Source of the DNA: Bellilinea sp040754815
GTDB lineage: Bacteria; Chloroflexota; Anaerolineae; Anaerolineales; Anaerolineaceae
Assembly: GCA_040754815.1 (NCBI GenBank)
Contig: JBFMBX010000008.1
Span: forward strand, 103,282-167,281
Direction: 5' to 3'
DNA: 64,000 bases
In this document: positions 49,751 to 58,639 of the stretch, piece after piece
Layout: each line of letters begins with the position of its first letter
Numbering within the stretch: position 1 is the stretch's first letter
Translations under genes and position numbers: made by a program
Notes under the pieces: generated by a model
What the model saw: only the letters and a program-made list of their open reading frames with translations
Database searches by the model: none
What the model was told of the DNA's origin: nothing

Positions 49751-50313
49751 TGGCACGGCGTCCGTTTGAACCGGACCAACTTAAGGGAACAGCAGGCTCG
49801 CCTCCCTCAGGCGAGCCTGTCTTTCTCGTTGTCGGTCGGTTGCGCAGGGCTCATGGATTGCAGGGGGAAATGGTGATGGATATTCTAACCGATTTCCCGG
49901 AACGTCTTGTAAAGGGAAAAGTAGTTTATGCCGGCGATTCTCACATCCAGTTGACCGTTCGGTCTCTACGACCGAAGGGAAAACAGGTATTGATTGCCTT
50001 CGAGGAAGTGTTCGACCCGGAATCGGCAGCCCCTTACCGCAATCAATATCTTTACGTTCGTTCAGATGAAATTCCGCCTTTGCCGGAGGGGGAGTATTAC
50101 CACCATGAATTACTCGGTTTGAACGCTTATTCGCCACAGGGCGTATTGCTCGGCACGTTGGTGGAGATACTGGAAACCGGTTCAAAAGATGTGTATGTTT
50201 TTAGAAACGAGGAAACTCACCAGGAATTGATGATCCCGGCGGTGGATGAGTTTATTTTGGAAATTCGCATCAAGGAGCGGAAGATTATCGTTTCTCCGCC
50301 TGAATGGCTGTAA
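49750..50313 (+). CDS. rimM: 16S rRNA processing protein RimM
   Basis: RimM binds S19 and helps mature the 30S head. The 187-residue protein has the N-terminal RimM domain (FLVVGRLRRAHGLQGEMVMDILTDFPERL) and the C-terminal PRC barrel (YYHHELLGLNAYS to LMIPAVDEFILEI). ATG 49750 overlaps the khpA stop. The first ~25 residues are an extra arm whose DNA is a 10-bp palindrome (49793-49819). Confidence 0.95.
   Translation: MARRPFEPDQLKGTAGSPPSGEPVFLVVGRLRRAHGLQGEMVMDILTDFPERLVKGKVVYAGDSHIQLTVRSLRPKGKQVLIAFEEVFDPESAAPYRNQYLYVRSDEIPPLPEGEYYHHELLGLNAYSPQGVLLGTLVEILETGSKDVYVFRNEETHQELMIPAVDEFILEIRIKERKIIVSPPEWL
49793..49819. repeat. 10-bp inverted repeat inside the rimM N-terminal codons
   Basis: CAGGCTCGCC (49793-49802) and GGCGAGCCTG (49810-49819) with a 7-base loop. 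It encodes AGSPPSGEPV in frame. It may be an RNA structure that affects RimM expression or a chance of the GSPPSGEP coding. Confidence 0.4.
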
Positions 50314-50328
50314 TCTGGAGCGTTTTTG

Positions 50329-51447
50329 ATGAACCCCAAGGTTTATTGGGTTGGCTTCAATTACGTAAAAGGAATTGGATGCGTAAGATTACGCCACCTG
50401 TTAGATGCTTTCGGCGGTGACCTTAAGGCAGCCTGGGAAGCTCCCTATGAGAAGTTGATTGCGGTTCGACTTCATCCCCGGTTGGTGGAAAATGTTTTAA
50501 AGGTTCGCTCGCAAATTGATCTGCATCGTATCTGGGAAAATATCGAACGGAAACAGATTCGGGTGGTTACATGGGAAGATGAAGAATATCCCGAATTGCT
50601 CCGTCAAATCGAGCAACCGCCCCCTGTGCTTTACATCAAAGGAGAGTACCTGCCGGAAGATGAAACCGCAGTGGCGGTAGTGGGTACCCGGCGCGTTTCG
50701 GCTTATGGACGTCAGGTTGCAGAAGAATTGGCGGCCTTTCTGGCTCGCAATCAGGTAACGGTGGTCAGCGGACTGGCGCGCGGCACAGATGCGGTGGCTC
50801 ATCAGTCTGCCATCCGTGCAGGGGGACGGACGCTGGCAGTACTCGGCTGTGGGGTAGATGTTGTGTATCCCCCTGAACATGCCAAACTGGCTGAGGAGAT
50901 TAGCGCCAACGGTGCTTTGATCAGCGACTATCCGCCCGGCACCCCTCCCGAAAGCACAAACTTTCCTCCGCGGAACCGGATCATCTCCGGATTGGCGCTG
51001 GCAACGGTGGTTATTGAAGCCGGTGAAACCAGCGGTGCATTGATTACTGCTTCCTTTGCCGCCGAGCAGGGACGGGAAGTTCTTGCAGTGCCCGGCAATA
51101 TTCATTCTCCCACTTCAAAAGGGGTGAACAGGTTAATTCAAAGCGGAGCCCGTCCGTTACTTTCTCCCACGGATGTTTTGGAAGCGTTGAATCTCCAACA
51201 GGTTAACACACGCCGGCTGGCCAGAAAGGTATTGCCTTCTGATGAAACAGAGGCTAAACTATTGCAAGTTATGGGAGATGATAATCTGACGGCTGATGAA
51301 ATCAGTTTTCTGTCTGGATTGCCGATTGATAAAGTTTCAGCCTGTCTGGTGATGATGGAATTAAAAGGTCTGGTTAAAAACAACGGCGGCATGAATTATC
51401 GTGCCATTCGAGAAGAAATCAGTTATTACGGTAGAGAAAATGAATAA
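50329..51447 (+). CDS. dprA: DNA processing protein DprA
   Basis: DprA loads RecA onto incoming single-stranded DNA during transformation. The 372-residue protein has an N-terminal helical (SAM-like) domain (about 1-75), the Rossmann-like core with VGTRRVSAYGRQVAEEL, SGLARGTDAVAHQSA and the FPPRNRIISGLA plus GALITASFAAEQGREVLAVPG motifs, and a C-terminal winged helix (about 300-372). ATG 50329 follows GGAG at normal spacing. The stop overlaps manC by 8 bases. No competence genes are near. Confidence 0.95.
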   Translation: MNPKVYWVGFNYVKGIGCVRLRHLLDAFGGDLKAAWEAPYEKLIAVRLHPRLVENVLKVRSQIDLHRIWENIERKQIRVVTWEDEEYPELLRQIEQPPPVLYIKGEYLPEDETAVAVVGTRRVSAYGRQVAEELAAFLARNQVTVVSGLARGTDAVAHQSAIRAGGRTLAVLGCGVDVVYPPEHAKLAEEISANGALISDYPPGTPPESTNFPPRNRIISGLALATVVIEAGETSGALITASFAAEQGREVLAVPGNIHSPTSKGVNRLIQSGARPLLSPTDVLEALNLQQVNTRRLARKVLPSDETEAKLLQVMGDDNLTADEISFLSGLPIDKVSACLVMMELKGLVKNNGGMNYRAIREEISYYGRENE

Positions 51448-52525
51448 ATCATTTTATGCGGTCATCATGGCTGGCGGAGGTGGGACACGATTGTGGCCCC
51501 TTTCGAGGGCAAACCGCCCAAAACAGATGCTCAAATTGGGCTCAAAACGCACGCTTTTTCAACAGGCGGTAGATCGGCTCAACGGCGTGATTGCACCCGA
51601 GCAAATTTTGGTGGTAACAGGGGCAACCATGGCAGCCGATTTACAAAAAGATTGCCCCGAAATTCCCGCCGAGAATTACCTCATTGAACCTGCGCCAAAG
51701 GGCACAGCGGCAGTGGTTGGGCTGGCGGCTGCGTACCTCGAACAGCGGGATCGAAACGCGGTGATGGCGATTCTGACAGCGGATCATATCATTCAGGACG
51801 TGGTTTATTTTCAAAAAATTCTTGGTCTTGCGGATCGGATGGCGAGAGAGGGTTACTTAGTAACATTGGGGATTCGTCCATCTCATCCTTCGACTGCCTA
51901 TGGTTATATTCAACGAGGCCGAACCATTGCGGAAGTAGATCAACAATTGGTTTATGAGGTCATCAAATTCAAAGAAAAACCAGATTCTGAAACGGCCAGA
52001 CGAATGGTGGAAAGTGGCGATCACGACTGGAATTCGGGTATGTTTTTCTGGCAGGTTTCCCGTATCCGCAAGGAAATTGAAAGTTTCTTACCGGAATTGT
52101 TCCATGTAATGACAGCCATAGAACGTTTTGGCTTTGATCACCCGGAAAAATGGCTCGATGCCTGGATGCAATTGAAACCTGAAACCATAGATTATGGGAT
52201 TATGGAACATGCCCGACAGGTCGTGGTTATTCCCGCTGCCGGTTTAGGATGGAATGATGTGGGTAGTTGGGACTCATTATTCGAAGTTTTAGAAAAAGAC
52301 AGGGATGGTAATATTTTTCTAGCACCACAATTGATTTCGTTCGATTCCAGGAACTCGCTGGTGCTCACGGAGGATGAAAACCGCTTGATTGCAATGGTTG
52401 GGGTTGAGAACCTGATCGTGGTTGACAGCGGTAATATTCTACTGGTTTGTGATAAAGATAATGCTCAATCTGTCCGCGAGATTGTTAAAATGTTGAAACA
52501 GAGCGGAAAAGAGATCTATCTGTAG
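51440..52525 (+). CDS. manC: Mannose-1-phosphate guanylyltransferase
   Basis: The 361-residue protein forms GDP-mannose from GTP and mannose 1-phosphate. It has AGGGGTRLWPLSRANRPKQ near the start, the VVTGA and LIEPAPKGTAA motifs, the KEKPD signature and NSGMFFW. There is no C-terminal isomerase domain, so it is the short type. ATG 51440 is chosen because AGGGGTR lies near residue 10; it overlaps dprA by 8 bases, so it is translated with it. GDP-mannose would feed surface glycan made outside this window. Confidence 0.93.
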   Translation: MNKSFYAVIMAGGGGTRLWPLSRANRPKQMLKLGSKRTLFQQAVDRLNGVIAPEQILVVTGATMAADLQKDCPEIPAENYLIEPAPKGTAAVVGLAAAYLEQRDRNAVMAILTADHIIQDVVYFQKILGLADRMAREGYLVTLGIRPSHPSTAYGYIQRGRTIAEVDQQLVYEVIKFKEKPDSETARRMVESGDHDWNSGMFFWQVSRIRKEIESFLPELFHVMTAIERFGFDHPEKWLDAWMQLKPETIDYGIMEHARQVVVIPAAGLGWNDVGSWDSLFEVLEKDRDGNIFLAPQLISFDSRNSLVLTEDENRLIAMVGVENLIVVDSGNILLVCDKDNAQSVREIVKMLKQSGKEIYL

Positions 52526-52536
52526 AGAGGTGTGCA

Positions 52537-54912
52537 TTGGAAGCATATTGTGTAAAGTGTAAAGAGAAACGAGAAATTTCTTTACCGCGCGCAGAGTTCA
52601 ACGCGGCCGGTGCTCCGGTAACGAGAGGAGTTTGCCCGGTTTGCGGTACTCAATTATTCCGCATGGGCAAAACGCCAGAGCATGAAAATCTACCGATACC
52701 GGAGAGGAGAGTCAAACCGTCTGACCAGTTAATTAAAGCGGCTCACACCAAACAACAGCGTTCCTCCAAAAAAACAAACAATCGGGACGAACGCAGCGGA
52801 AAACTGGTTATTGTCGAATCACCGGCAAAAGCCCGCACGGTTGGCCGTTTTCTGGGAAAGGGGTATACCGTCAAGGCCTCGGTCGGGCACATTCGTGATC
52901 TGTTGCGTTCGGAACTTTCGGTGGATGTGGAGAATAACTTTCAACCCAAATATCGGGTTCCCAATGAAAAGCGTGCGGTAGTAAAGGAACTTAAGGAACT
53001 GGTCAGGAAAGCCGAAGAGGTTTATCTGGCTACCGACCCTGACCGCGAAGGGGAGGCGATTGCATGGCATTTGCTGGAAGCAGCGGAAATTCCGCCGGAA
53101 ATTTCGCGGCGGGTTGTTTTTCATGAAATTACTCAGCCCGCCATCGAGGAGGCTTTTTCTCACCCGCGCGGAATCAACATGAATCTGGTCAATGCTCAGC
53201 AGGGGCGGCGCATCCTTGACCGCCTCGTAGGGTATAACCTCAGCCCGTTACTGTGGGAAAAAGTCCGCAGCCGGCTTTCGGCGGGGCGGGTTCAATCGGT
53301 TGCTCTGCGCCTGATCGTTGAACGCGAACGTGAGATTGAAGCCTTTGTTCCAGAAGAATACTGGACGATTGCGGCTGAGTTCAAACCGGAGAGCGGCCGG
53401 CAGACCTATATTGCCAAACTGGTCAAGGTCAATGAAGAGGAACCTTTATTGCCCGACCAGGCCACAGTGCAAGGTTTGCTGGAGGATATGGAGCCGGCCG
53501 AATACCGCATTGTGCGTATCAAACGCGGAGAAAGAAAGCGGAAACCGGCAGCGCCTTTCATCACCAGCACATTACAGCAAGAGGCTTCTCGAAAACTGGG
53601 CTATACTGCCCGCCGAACGATGATGATTGCCCAGCAACTTTACGAAGGTCTGGATGTTGGTGAGGGCGGCGCGACGGGTTTAATCACCTACATGCGCACG
53701 GATTCGACCAATATCTCCGAACTGGCTCAAAAAGAAGCGCGAGAGTACATATCAAGCACATTTGGGAAGGATTATCTGCCCGAGGTGCCGCCGCAATACA
53801 AAACCCGGGCAGTAGGTGCACAGGAGGCCCACGAGGCCATTCGGCCAACCTCCGTTTTGAGGCTTCCCGAAAAGGTAAAACCGTACCTCAGTCCGGAACA
53901 GTACCGGCTTTATACCCTCGTCTGGCAGCGGTTTGTCGCTTCTCAAATGGAGGCGGCCGTGATGGATACCGTTTCGGTAGAAATTCAAGGCAAAGGCAGT
54001 GCCAATGACTATCTGCTCCGGGCATCCGGTTCTACTTTGAAATTTCCCGGATTTCTGGCAGTCTATGAGGAATCGCGAGAGGAGGATCAGAAATCTGAGG
54101 AGGAAGAAAATGTGCGCATTCCTCCCGGATTAGAAGAGGGGCAATTGCAGCAATTGCAACGCTTGCTGCCGGAACAACATTTTACACAACCACCACCCCG
54201 TTATTCTGAAGCAACACTGGTTCAAACACTGGAAGAATTTGGCATTGGCCGTCCATCCACCTATGCCCCCATTCTTTCCACGATTGTGGAACGCGGTTAC
54301 GTGGTGCGGGAAAATAAAAAATTGATTCCTACCGAAACCGGCATTCTAGTCAATGATTTATTGGTGCAGCATTTCCCGGATATCGTTGATGTCGGCTTTA
54401 CAGCCAAAATGGAGAGTGATCTGGATCAGGTTGCCTCGGGGAACCGGCAATGGGTGGATGTGATTCGGGCGTTTTATGAAGGTTTTGAACCCACCGTTAA
54501 GAAGGCTCAGGAATTGATGCCGGTCACCAAGACGGTGGAAAAGGTTGGCCGGGCCTGCCCTCAATGCGGGCATGATTTGATCATTCGATGGGGTAGATTT
54601 GGGAAATTCATCTCTTGCAGCAATTTTCCGGAGTGCCGCTACACCGAACCGTGGCTGGAAAAAATTGGGGTTGCCTGCCCTGAATGCGGTGGGGACTTGA
54701 TTGAGAGAAAGACCCGTAAGGGAAGGGTGTTTTACGGTTGTTTCAACTACCCGACCTGTCAGTTTACAACCTGGAAGCGGCCGGTGCCTACCCCCTGTCC
54801 CAACTGCGGCGGTTTACTCGTTATTGCCAACAAACGTGAACTGCAATGCGTGAAATGTGAGGAGAGTTTTCTCCAGGAGCAGGTTGGTGTTTCTTCTCCG
54901 GAATCGGCATGA
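52537..54912 (+). CDS. topA: DNA topoisomerase I with extra N-terminal zinc ribbon
   Basis: Type IA topoisomerase that relaxes negative supercoils. The 791-residue chain starts with a zinc ribbon (Cys5-x2-Cys8, Cys33-x2-Cys36; DUF5679-like), a basic linker (about 60-87), then Toprim (LVIVESPAKA, DPDREGEAIAWH), the active-site Tyr in LITYMRTDSTN, and three C-terminal zinc ribbons (CPQC, CPEC and CPNC units). Start is TTG 52537 after GAGAGG. It follows manC by 11 bases. The added N-terminal ribbon is the unusual part. Confidence 0.96.
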   Translation: MEAYCVKCKEKREISLPRAEFNAAGAPVTRGVCPVCGTQLFRMGKTPEHENLPIPERRVKPSDQLIKAAHTKQQRSSKKTNNRDERSGKLVIVESPAKARTVGRFLGKGYTVKASVGHIRDLLRSELSVDVENNFQPKYRVPNEKRAVVKELKELVRKAEEVYLATDPDREGEAIAWHLLEAAEIPPEISRRVVFHEITQPAIEEAFSHPRGINMNLVNAQQGRRILDRLVGYNLSPLLWEKVRSRLSAGRVQSVALRLIVEREREIEAFVPEEYWTIAAEFKPESGRQTYIAKLVKVNEEEPLLPDQATVQGLLEDMEPAEYRIVRIKRGERKRKPAAPFITSTLQQEASRKLGYTARRTMMIAQQLYEGLDVGEGGATGLITYMRTDSTNISELAQKEAREYISSTFGKDYLPEVPPQYKTRAVGAQEAHEAIRPTSVLRLPEKVKPYLSPEQYRLYTLVWQRFVASQMEAAVMDTVSVEIQGKGSANDYLLRASGSTLKFPGFLAVYEESREEDQKSEEEENVRIPPGLEEGQLQQLQRLLPEQHFTQPPPRYSEATLVQTLEEFGIGRPSTYAPILSTIVERGYVVRENKKLIPTETGILVNDLLVQHFPDIVDVGFTAKMESDLDQVASGNRQWVDVIRAFYEGFEPTVKKAQELMPVTKTVEKVGRACPQCGHDLIIRWGRFGKFISCSNFPECRYTEPWLEKIGVACPECGGDLIERKTRKGRVFYGCFNYPTCQFTTWKRPVPTPCPNCGGLLVIANKRELQCVKCEESFLQEQVGVSSPESA

Positions 54913-54959
54913 ACCTTGCAACTTGCAGAACAGATCATAAATTCATGCCGTAAACGCAG

Positions 54960-54988
54960 TTGCGCCAAAACAAACCTTGCTCTACAAT
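54960..54988 (+). promoter_or_regulatory. Candidate promoter of the 55052 gene
   Basis: TTGCGC (54960-54965), 17 bases and TACAAT (54983-54988). The start near 54995 gives a leader of about 57 bases that holds GTGAGGAG as ribosome site. Confidence 0.5.
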
Positions 54989-55051
54989 AAACTCAAACAT
55001 TCAGTAAAAACTGCACGGCAGAGATAATCACAGCCAGTGAGGAGCAAAATC

Positions 55052-56050
55052 ATGGACAAGATTCGAGAACAATTACGCAATCCGCTCATTTCAGCCATTG
55101 CAGGCTTTGTGATTGGATTAATCATCGGTCTGCCTGTGCTGGGGTGGGGGCTATGGCCAGTCAAATGGATCAACGCAGATCCCAGTCAGCTGCGTGATGA
55201 TTTCAAACAAGAATATCTTTGTCTGGTCATCGATTCGTATGCCCGCAAAGGAGATTCTGCCATCGCCATACAGCGTTTTGAGGCATTAGGGGAGGCGGGC
55301 AGTCAGCTGTTGGATGGGCTCAAGCCCGGCACTTGCAACCTGAGTGAAGGGGATATCAATTCCTTCCGGGCAGTGGTTATGGGGCCAACCGTACCCTTAC
55401 CCGGTGAAACTGCCGTGCCAACGCAACCTCCCGCCGCGGGTGGCGGATCACGGGTGGGGTTGGTCGTTATCCTCTGCCTGGTAACGCTGGTGGTTGGAGC
55501 GGGGCTGGTTTATTTACTGATCTTCCGTAAAAGGCCGGTCAAAACTGAATCTCCTGCAGGGGTTGCCCAGGACTTAAACCGTCAAGCAGAGCGGACGGAT
55601 TACACTGCCGAAGGGCAGGAATCACCCCTCAATCAATTTATGACCACTTACGTATTGGGTGATGACCTGTATGATGACTCTTTCAGCATTGACTCGCCGA
55701 CGGGTGAATTTTTGGGTGAGTGTGGTGTTGGTATTTCAGAAACCATTGGGGTTGGAGATCCAAAAAAAGTTACTGCATTTGAGGTCTGGTTATTCGATAA
55801 AAATGACATCCAAACTGTGACCAAGGTTTTGATGTCGCCCCATGCTTTCAATGATCCATCAATACGCCAGCGCCTGGAATCGAAAGGTGAACCGATTGAA
55901 GTTGCTAAAGAACGACGGGTGCTTCTGGAAACGGCTACCTTGCAGCTGGAGGCTCGTGTTGTGGATGTCAGTTTGGGTGGTGGAGCGCTACCGGAAAACA
56001 GTTACTTTGAACGGCTGACGCTCGAACTGGCTGTGTGGCCTAAATCATAG
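55052..56050 (+). CDS. Two-span membrane protein, unknown
   Basis: I do not recognise this 332-residue protein. It has one N-terminal transmembrane helix (about 12-34), an external region with two Cys (YLCLVIDSY... GTCNLS), a Pro/Thr linker, a second helix (about 133-157, GLVVILCLVTLVVGAGLVYLLIF), and a cytoplasmic C-terminal domain (about 195-332) with a regular pattern of strands (TYVLGDDLYDDSFSID, FEVWLFDKND) that looks folded. ATG 55052 follows GTGAGGAG. It has its own promoter and a strong terminator, so it is a single unit. Confidence 0.75.
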   Translation: MDKIREQLRNPLISAIAGFVIGLIIGLPVLGWGLWPVKWINADPSQLRDDFKQEYLCLVIDSYARKGDSAIAIQRFEALGEAGSQLLDGLKPGTCNLSEGDINSFRAVVMGPTVPLPGETAVPTQPPAAGGGSRVGLVVILCLVTLVVGAGLVYLLIFRKRPVKTESPAGVAQDLNRQAERTDYTAEGQESPLNQFMTTYVLGDDLYDDSFSIDSPTGEFLGECGVGISETIGVGDPKKVTAFEVWLFDKNDIQTVTKVLMSPHAFNDPSIRQRLESKGEPIEVAKERRVLLETATLQLEARVVDVSLGGGALPENSYFERLTLELAVWPKS

Positions 56051-56062
56051 CGTATCAAATAC

Positions 56063-56103
56063 AAAAAATCGGGCTGTCGAATTTTTTGACAGCCCGATTT
56101 TTT
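56063..56103. terminator. Bidirectional Rho-independent terminator
   Basis: A 16-bp perfect stem (56063-56078 and 56088-56103, with core TCGGGCTGTC) ends in T runs on both strands. It separates the convergent 55052 gene and greA and should serve both. Confidence 0.93.
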
Positions 56104-56122
56104 ATTTCAGGGGGTTTGTGAA

Positions 56123-56590
56123 CTACTCGATTTTGAGAATTTTCAAGCGGATTTCACCATTCGGGGTGTCAACAATGACAACATCTCCAACTTTGTGCCC
56201 GATCAATGCCTTCCCGATGGGGGACTCGTGGGAGATTCTTCCGTTGCTGGGATCGGCCTCTTTGGGGCCAACCAGATGATAGCGTTCCGGCTCAAAGCCA
56301 TCCTCTTGAATGGTGACATAATCCCCAATGCCAACTTCTTCAAGATTTTTCTGGACGTGATCAATAATGATGACATTGGCAAGCAATTTTTCCAATTCCT
56401 GAATTCGACCTTCCAGGAATCCCTGTTCTTCTTTGGCTGCCGTATAATCGGCATTTTCTGAAAGGTCTCCTTGCTCAATCGCAGCCCGCAGGCGTTTGGC
56501 CAGCTGCTCGCGGGCAGGACCTTTGAGATATTCCAGTTCCTGTCTCAGGCGGATCAACCCCTCTTGGGTCAAATATGAAGCTTCGGTCAT
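56123..56590 (-). CDS. greA: Transcription elongation factor GreA
   Basis: GreA rescues backtracked RNA polymerase by stimulating transcript cleavage. The 155-residue protein has the N-terminal coiled coil (YLTQEGLIRLRQELEYLKGPAREQLAKRLRAAIEQGDLSENADYTAAKEEQ seen in order, with the DLSENADY tip) and the C-terminal FKBP-like domain ending GEIRLKILKI. ATG 56590 follows GGAGAA; the longer frame to 56626 is not needed. An extended -10 (TGGTATGAT, 56626-56631 minus strand) and a palindrome ACGTTAACGT (56611-56620) lie upstream. Confidence 0.95.
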   Translation of the reverse strand: MTEASYLTQEGLIRLRQELEYLKGPAREQLAKRLRAAIEQGDLSENADYTAAKEEQGFLEGRIQELEKLLANVIIIDHVQKNLEEVGIGDYVTIQEDGFEPERYHLVGPKEADPSNGRISHESPIGKALIGHKVGDVVIVDTPNGEIRLKILKIE

Positions 56591-56676
56591 ACTTTCATTC
56601 TCCTGCACTAACGTTAACGTGTGCAATCATACCACGATTCTGACGTAAAGAAAACCGCACCGGCAGGAAAAAACAA

Positions 56677-57825
56677 TTATGGCAGGGTTTCAGCATTAAA
56701 AAGTTTTCGGTGTTCTTCAATGGCAAAACGGTCGGTCATGCCGGCTATATAATCGCAAACCGTGCGGTATAAACCAAATTTTTCGATTCTTTGCTGCACA
56801 TGTTGCGGCAGGATTGTTGGTTCCTGACAGTACGCATCGAACAATTCGCTGATCAACCTTTCGGCCTTGACAGCCATGCGAACAACGCGATAATGCCGGT
56901 AGAGGTTTTTGTAGAGGAAATCCTTTAATTGCCGGTTGCGGCGGTGAAAAGTTTCACTGAACGTCACGACATTATAATCCAACCTTTGCAGATCCTCTAC
57001 GGTCTGAATGCCGCTTTCTTTAATTCGCTGGGTTGTGGTTTCGACAAGGTCATCCACTTCTTTGCCGATCAGCCGGCGAATTATGCGGTGGCGGGTCAGG
57101 TCGTCCATCCCATTACCTTGCCAGCCAATGGAGGTTTTCATCACCTGCCAGATTTCGATTTCTTCCAGCATCTCCGGCGTGATCATGCCGGAGCGCAGCC
57201 CATCATCTAAATCATGGGCGGTGTAAGCCAGTTCATCGGCTACATTTGCAATTTGTGCTTCAATATGACCGCGCAATTCAGGGTTGAAATCGCGGGCGTC
57301 CGTTTTGTCATATTCCGTTTCGTGCTTGACAATTCCTTCCAAAACTTCCCACGAGAGGTTAAGGCCGGGGAAGTCCGGGTACCGCCTTTCCAGTTCGGTA
57401 ACGATGCGCAGGGATTGTTTGTTGTGTTCAAAGCCGCCGTGATCTTTCATCAGGCGTGCCAGTGCAATTTCACCAGAGTGCCCAAAAGGCGGATGCCCCA
57501 GATCGTGAGCCAGACAAATACTTTCGGTCAAATCCTCATTTGCACCAAGGGCGCGTGCGAGAGTTCTACCTATTTGAGCAACCTCAAGCGTGTGAGTCAA
57601 GCGGGTGCGGTAATAATCCCCTTCATAATTGATAAAAACCTGTGTTTTGTACTCCAACCGTCGAAAGGCGGTGGTATGGAGGATGCGGTCTCGATCCCGC
57701 TGAAAGACAGTCCGGTAGGCGGGTTCATCTTCCGGGTATAAGCGTCCGCGAGAGTATTTGCTTCTGCTGGCATACGGCGCCAGGATTTTATCTTCGATAT
57801 CTTCCAATTCTTGCCGCGAAACCAT
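56677..57825 (-). CDS. dGTPase-like HD-domain triphosphohydrolase
   Basis: The 382-residue protein has the HD motif as RLTHTLEVAQ and HDLGHPPFGHSGE, the dNTP-binding RDRDRILHTTAFRRLEYKTQVF stretch, and the conserved CDYIAGMTDRFA end. It hydrolyses dGTP or other dNTPs to nucleoside and triphosphate in characterised members. AGGAGG precedes ATG 57825. It follows IPK by 16 bases in the same direction and so could be on the same transcript. Confidence 0.93.
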   Translation of the reverse strand: MVSRQELEDIEDKILAPYASRSKYSRGRLYPEDEPAYRTVFQRDRDRILHTTAFRRLEYKTQVFINYEGDYYRTRLTHTLEVAQIGRTLARALGANEDLTESICLAHDLGHPPFGHSGEIALARLMKDHGGFEHNKQSLRIVTELERRYPDFPGLNLSWEVLEGIVKHETEYDKTDARDFNPELRGHIEAQIANVADELAYTAHDLDDGLRSGMITPEMLEEIEIWQVMKTSIGWQGNGMDDLTRHRIIRRLIGKEVDDLVETTTQRIKESGIQTVEDLQRLDYNVVTFSETFHRRNRQLKDFLYKNLYRHYRVVRMAVKAERLISELFDAYCQEPTILPQHVQQRIEKFGLYRTVCDYIAGMTDRFAIEEHRKLFNAETLP

Positions 57826-57841
57826 TTTATCCTCCTCCTGA

Positions 57842-58639
57842 TTAGTCTTTGGCGATTATAGTTCCAATTGAAGAACCGGATAACGCTTTGTAAAGATTAT
57901 CGGCTTTGCTACCGGAGAAAATTTGTGCTCTCATCGAAGGATGATTTTCAATCATGGTAAACATTAATCGTACTTTTTCGAGCATTCCGCCGGTGACATC
58001 CGGGGCGGTAGAACCCTGTAATAAAGGCAGAATCATTTCCCGGTCTCTCAAGGTAATTTTTGAAAGCAATCGGGAACGGTGAGGAAAATCTTCAAATACG
58101 CCATCTTCGAGGCCGCATAACAGAATCTCATCGGGAGGCAGTTCATTGGATAACCATAAGAATACATCTTCCGTAGAAAAGATTGTACCGCCAATCATTG
58201 TATCGAAAACGACGTCACCATTGACCAGGGGAATGAAACCCGCCCGTAAAGCCGAAATAATTGGTTCTGGATTCCAGGATGCCAGCCTTGTGTTTGATGC
58301 TTGAATAATTGCCGAGGGAGGAAAGGCGAGGACGGGCAAACCCTGTTGAGTGAAAATATCAAACACAATTTGATTCAATTGACGGGCCTGACGATAGACT
58401 TCCAGAAACCCTTGCCATTCGGTTGGTGTGCGAACACCGAGCCGGGTTTGATATTTTTTGGCGGGAATGTGGCCAAAAGAACCGGAGCCATGGCCGATAA
58501 GTAATTGTAAATCGGGAAAATTGCGTATAGCCAGATTTATTTCGGCTGCTAATCGGGTAATTACATCAACCCTTGCAGTAGAGACTTTGGTTTTGTCTGT
58601 GATGAGCGAACCGCCGAGTTTGAGGAAAATGCGCCTCAT
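57842..58639 (-). CDS. Isopentenyl phosphate kinase
   Basis: The 265-residue amino-acid-kinase-fold protein has LKLGGSLITDK at the start, the GHGSGSFGH loop with the conserved His that marks isopentenyl phosphate kinase, and the C-terminal DVTGGMLEKV and GTIIAKD. It phosphorylates isopentenyl phosphate to isopentenyl diphosphate in the alternative mevalonate route found in archaea and some Chloroflexota. It overlaps mevalonate kinase by 4 bases. The decarboxylase step is not in the window. Confidence 0.92.
   Translation of the reverse strand: MRRIFLKLGGSLITDKTKVSTARVDVITRLAAEINLAIRNFPDLQLLIGHGSGSFGHIPAKKYQTRLGVRTPTEWQGFLEVYRQARQLNQIVFDIFTQQGLPVLAFPPSAIIQASNTRLASWNPEPIISALRAGFIPLVNGDVVFDTMIGGTIFSTEDVFLWLSNELPPDEILLCGLEDGVFEDFPHRSRLLSKITLRDREMILPLLQGSTAPDVTGGMLEKVRLMFTMIENHPSMRAQIFSGSKADNLYKALSGSSIGTIIAKD

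Noticed and set aside
50497..51105. 202-residue minus-strand ORF opposite dprA
   Set aside because: It is the shadow of a clear dprA gene; composition and motifs are not protein-like.
57214..57741. 175-residue plus-strand ORF opposite the dGTPase gene
   Set aside because: Shadow of the HD-domain gene.
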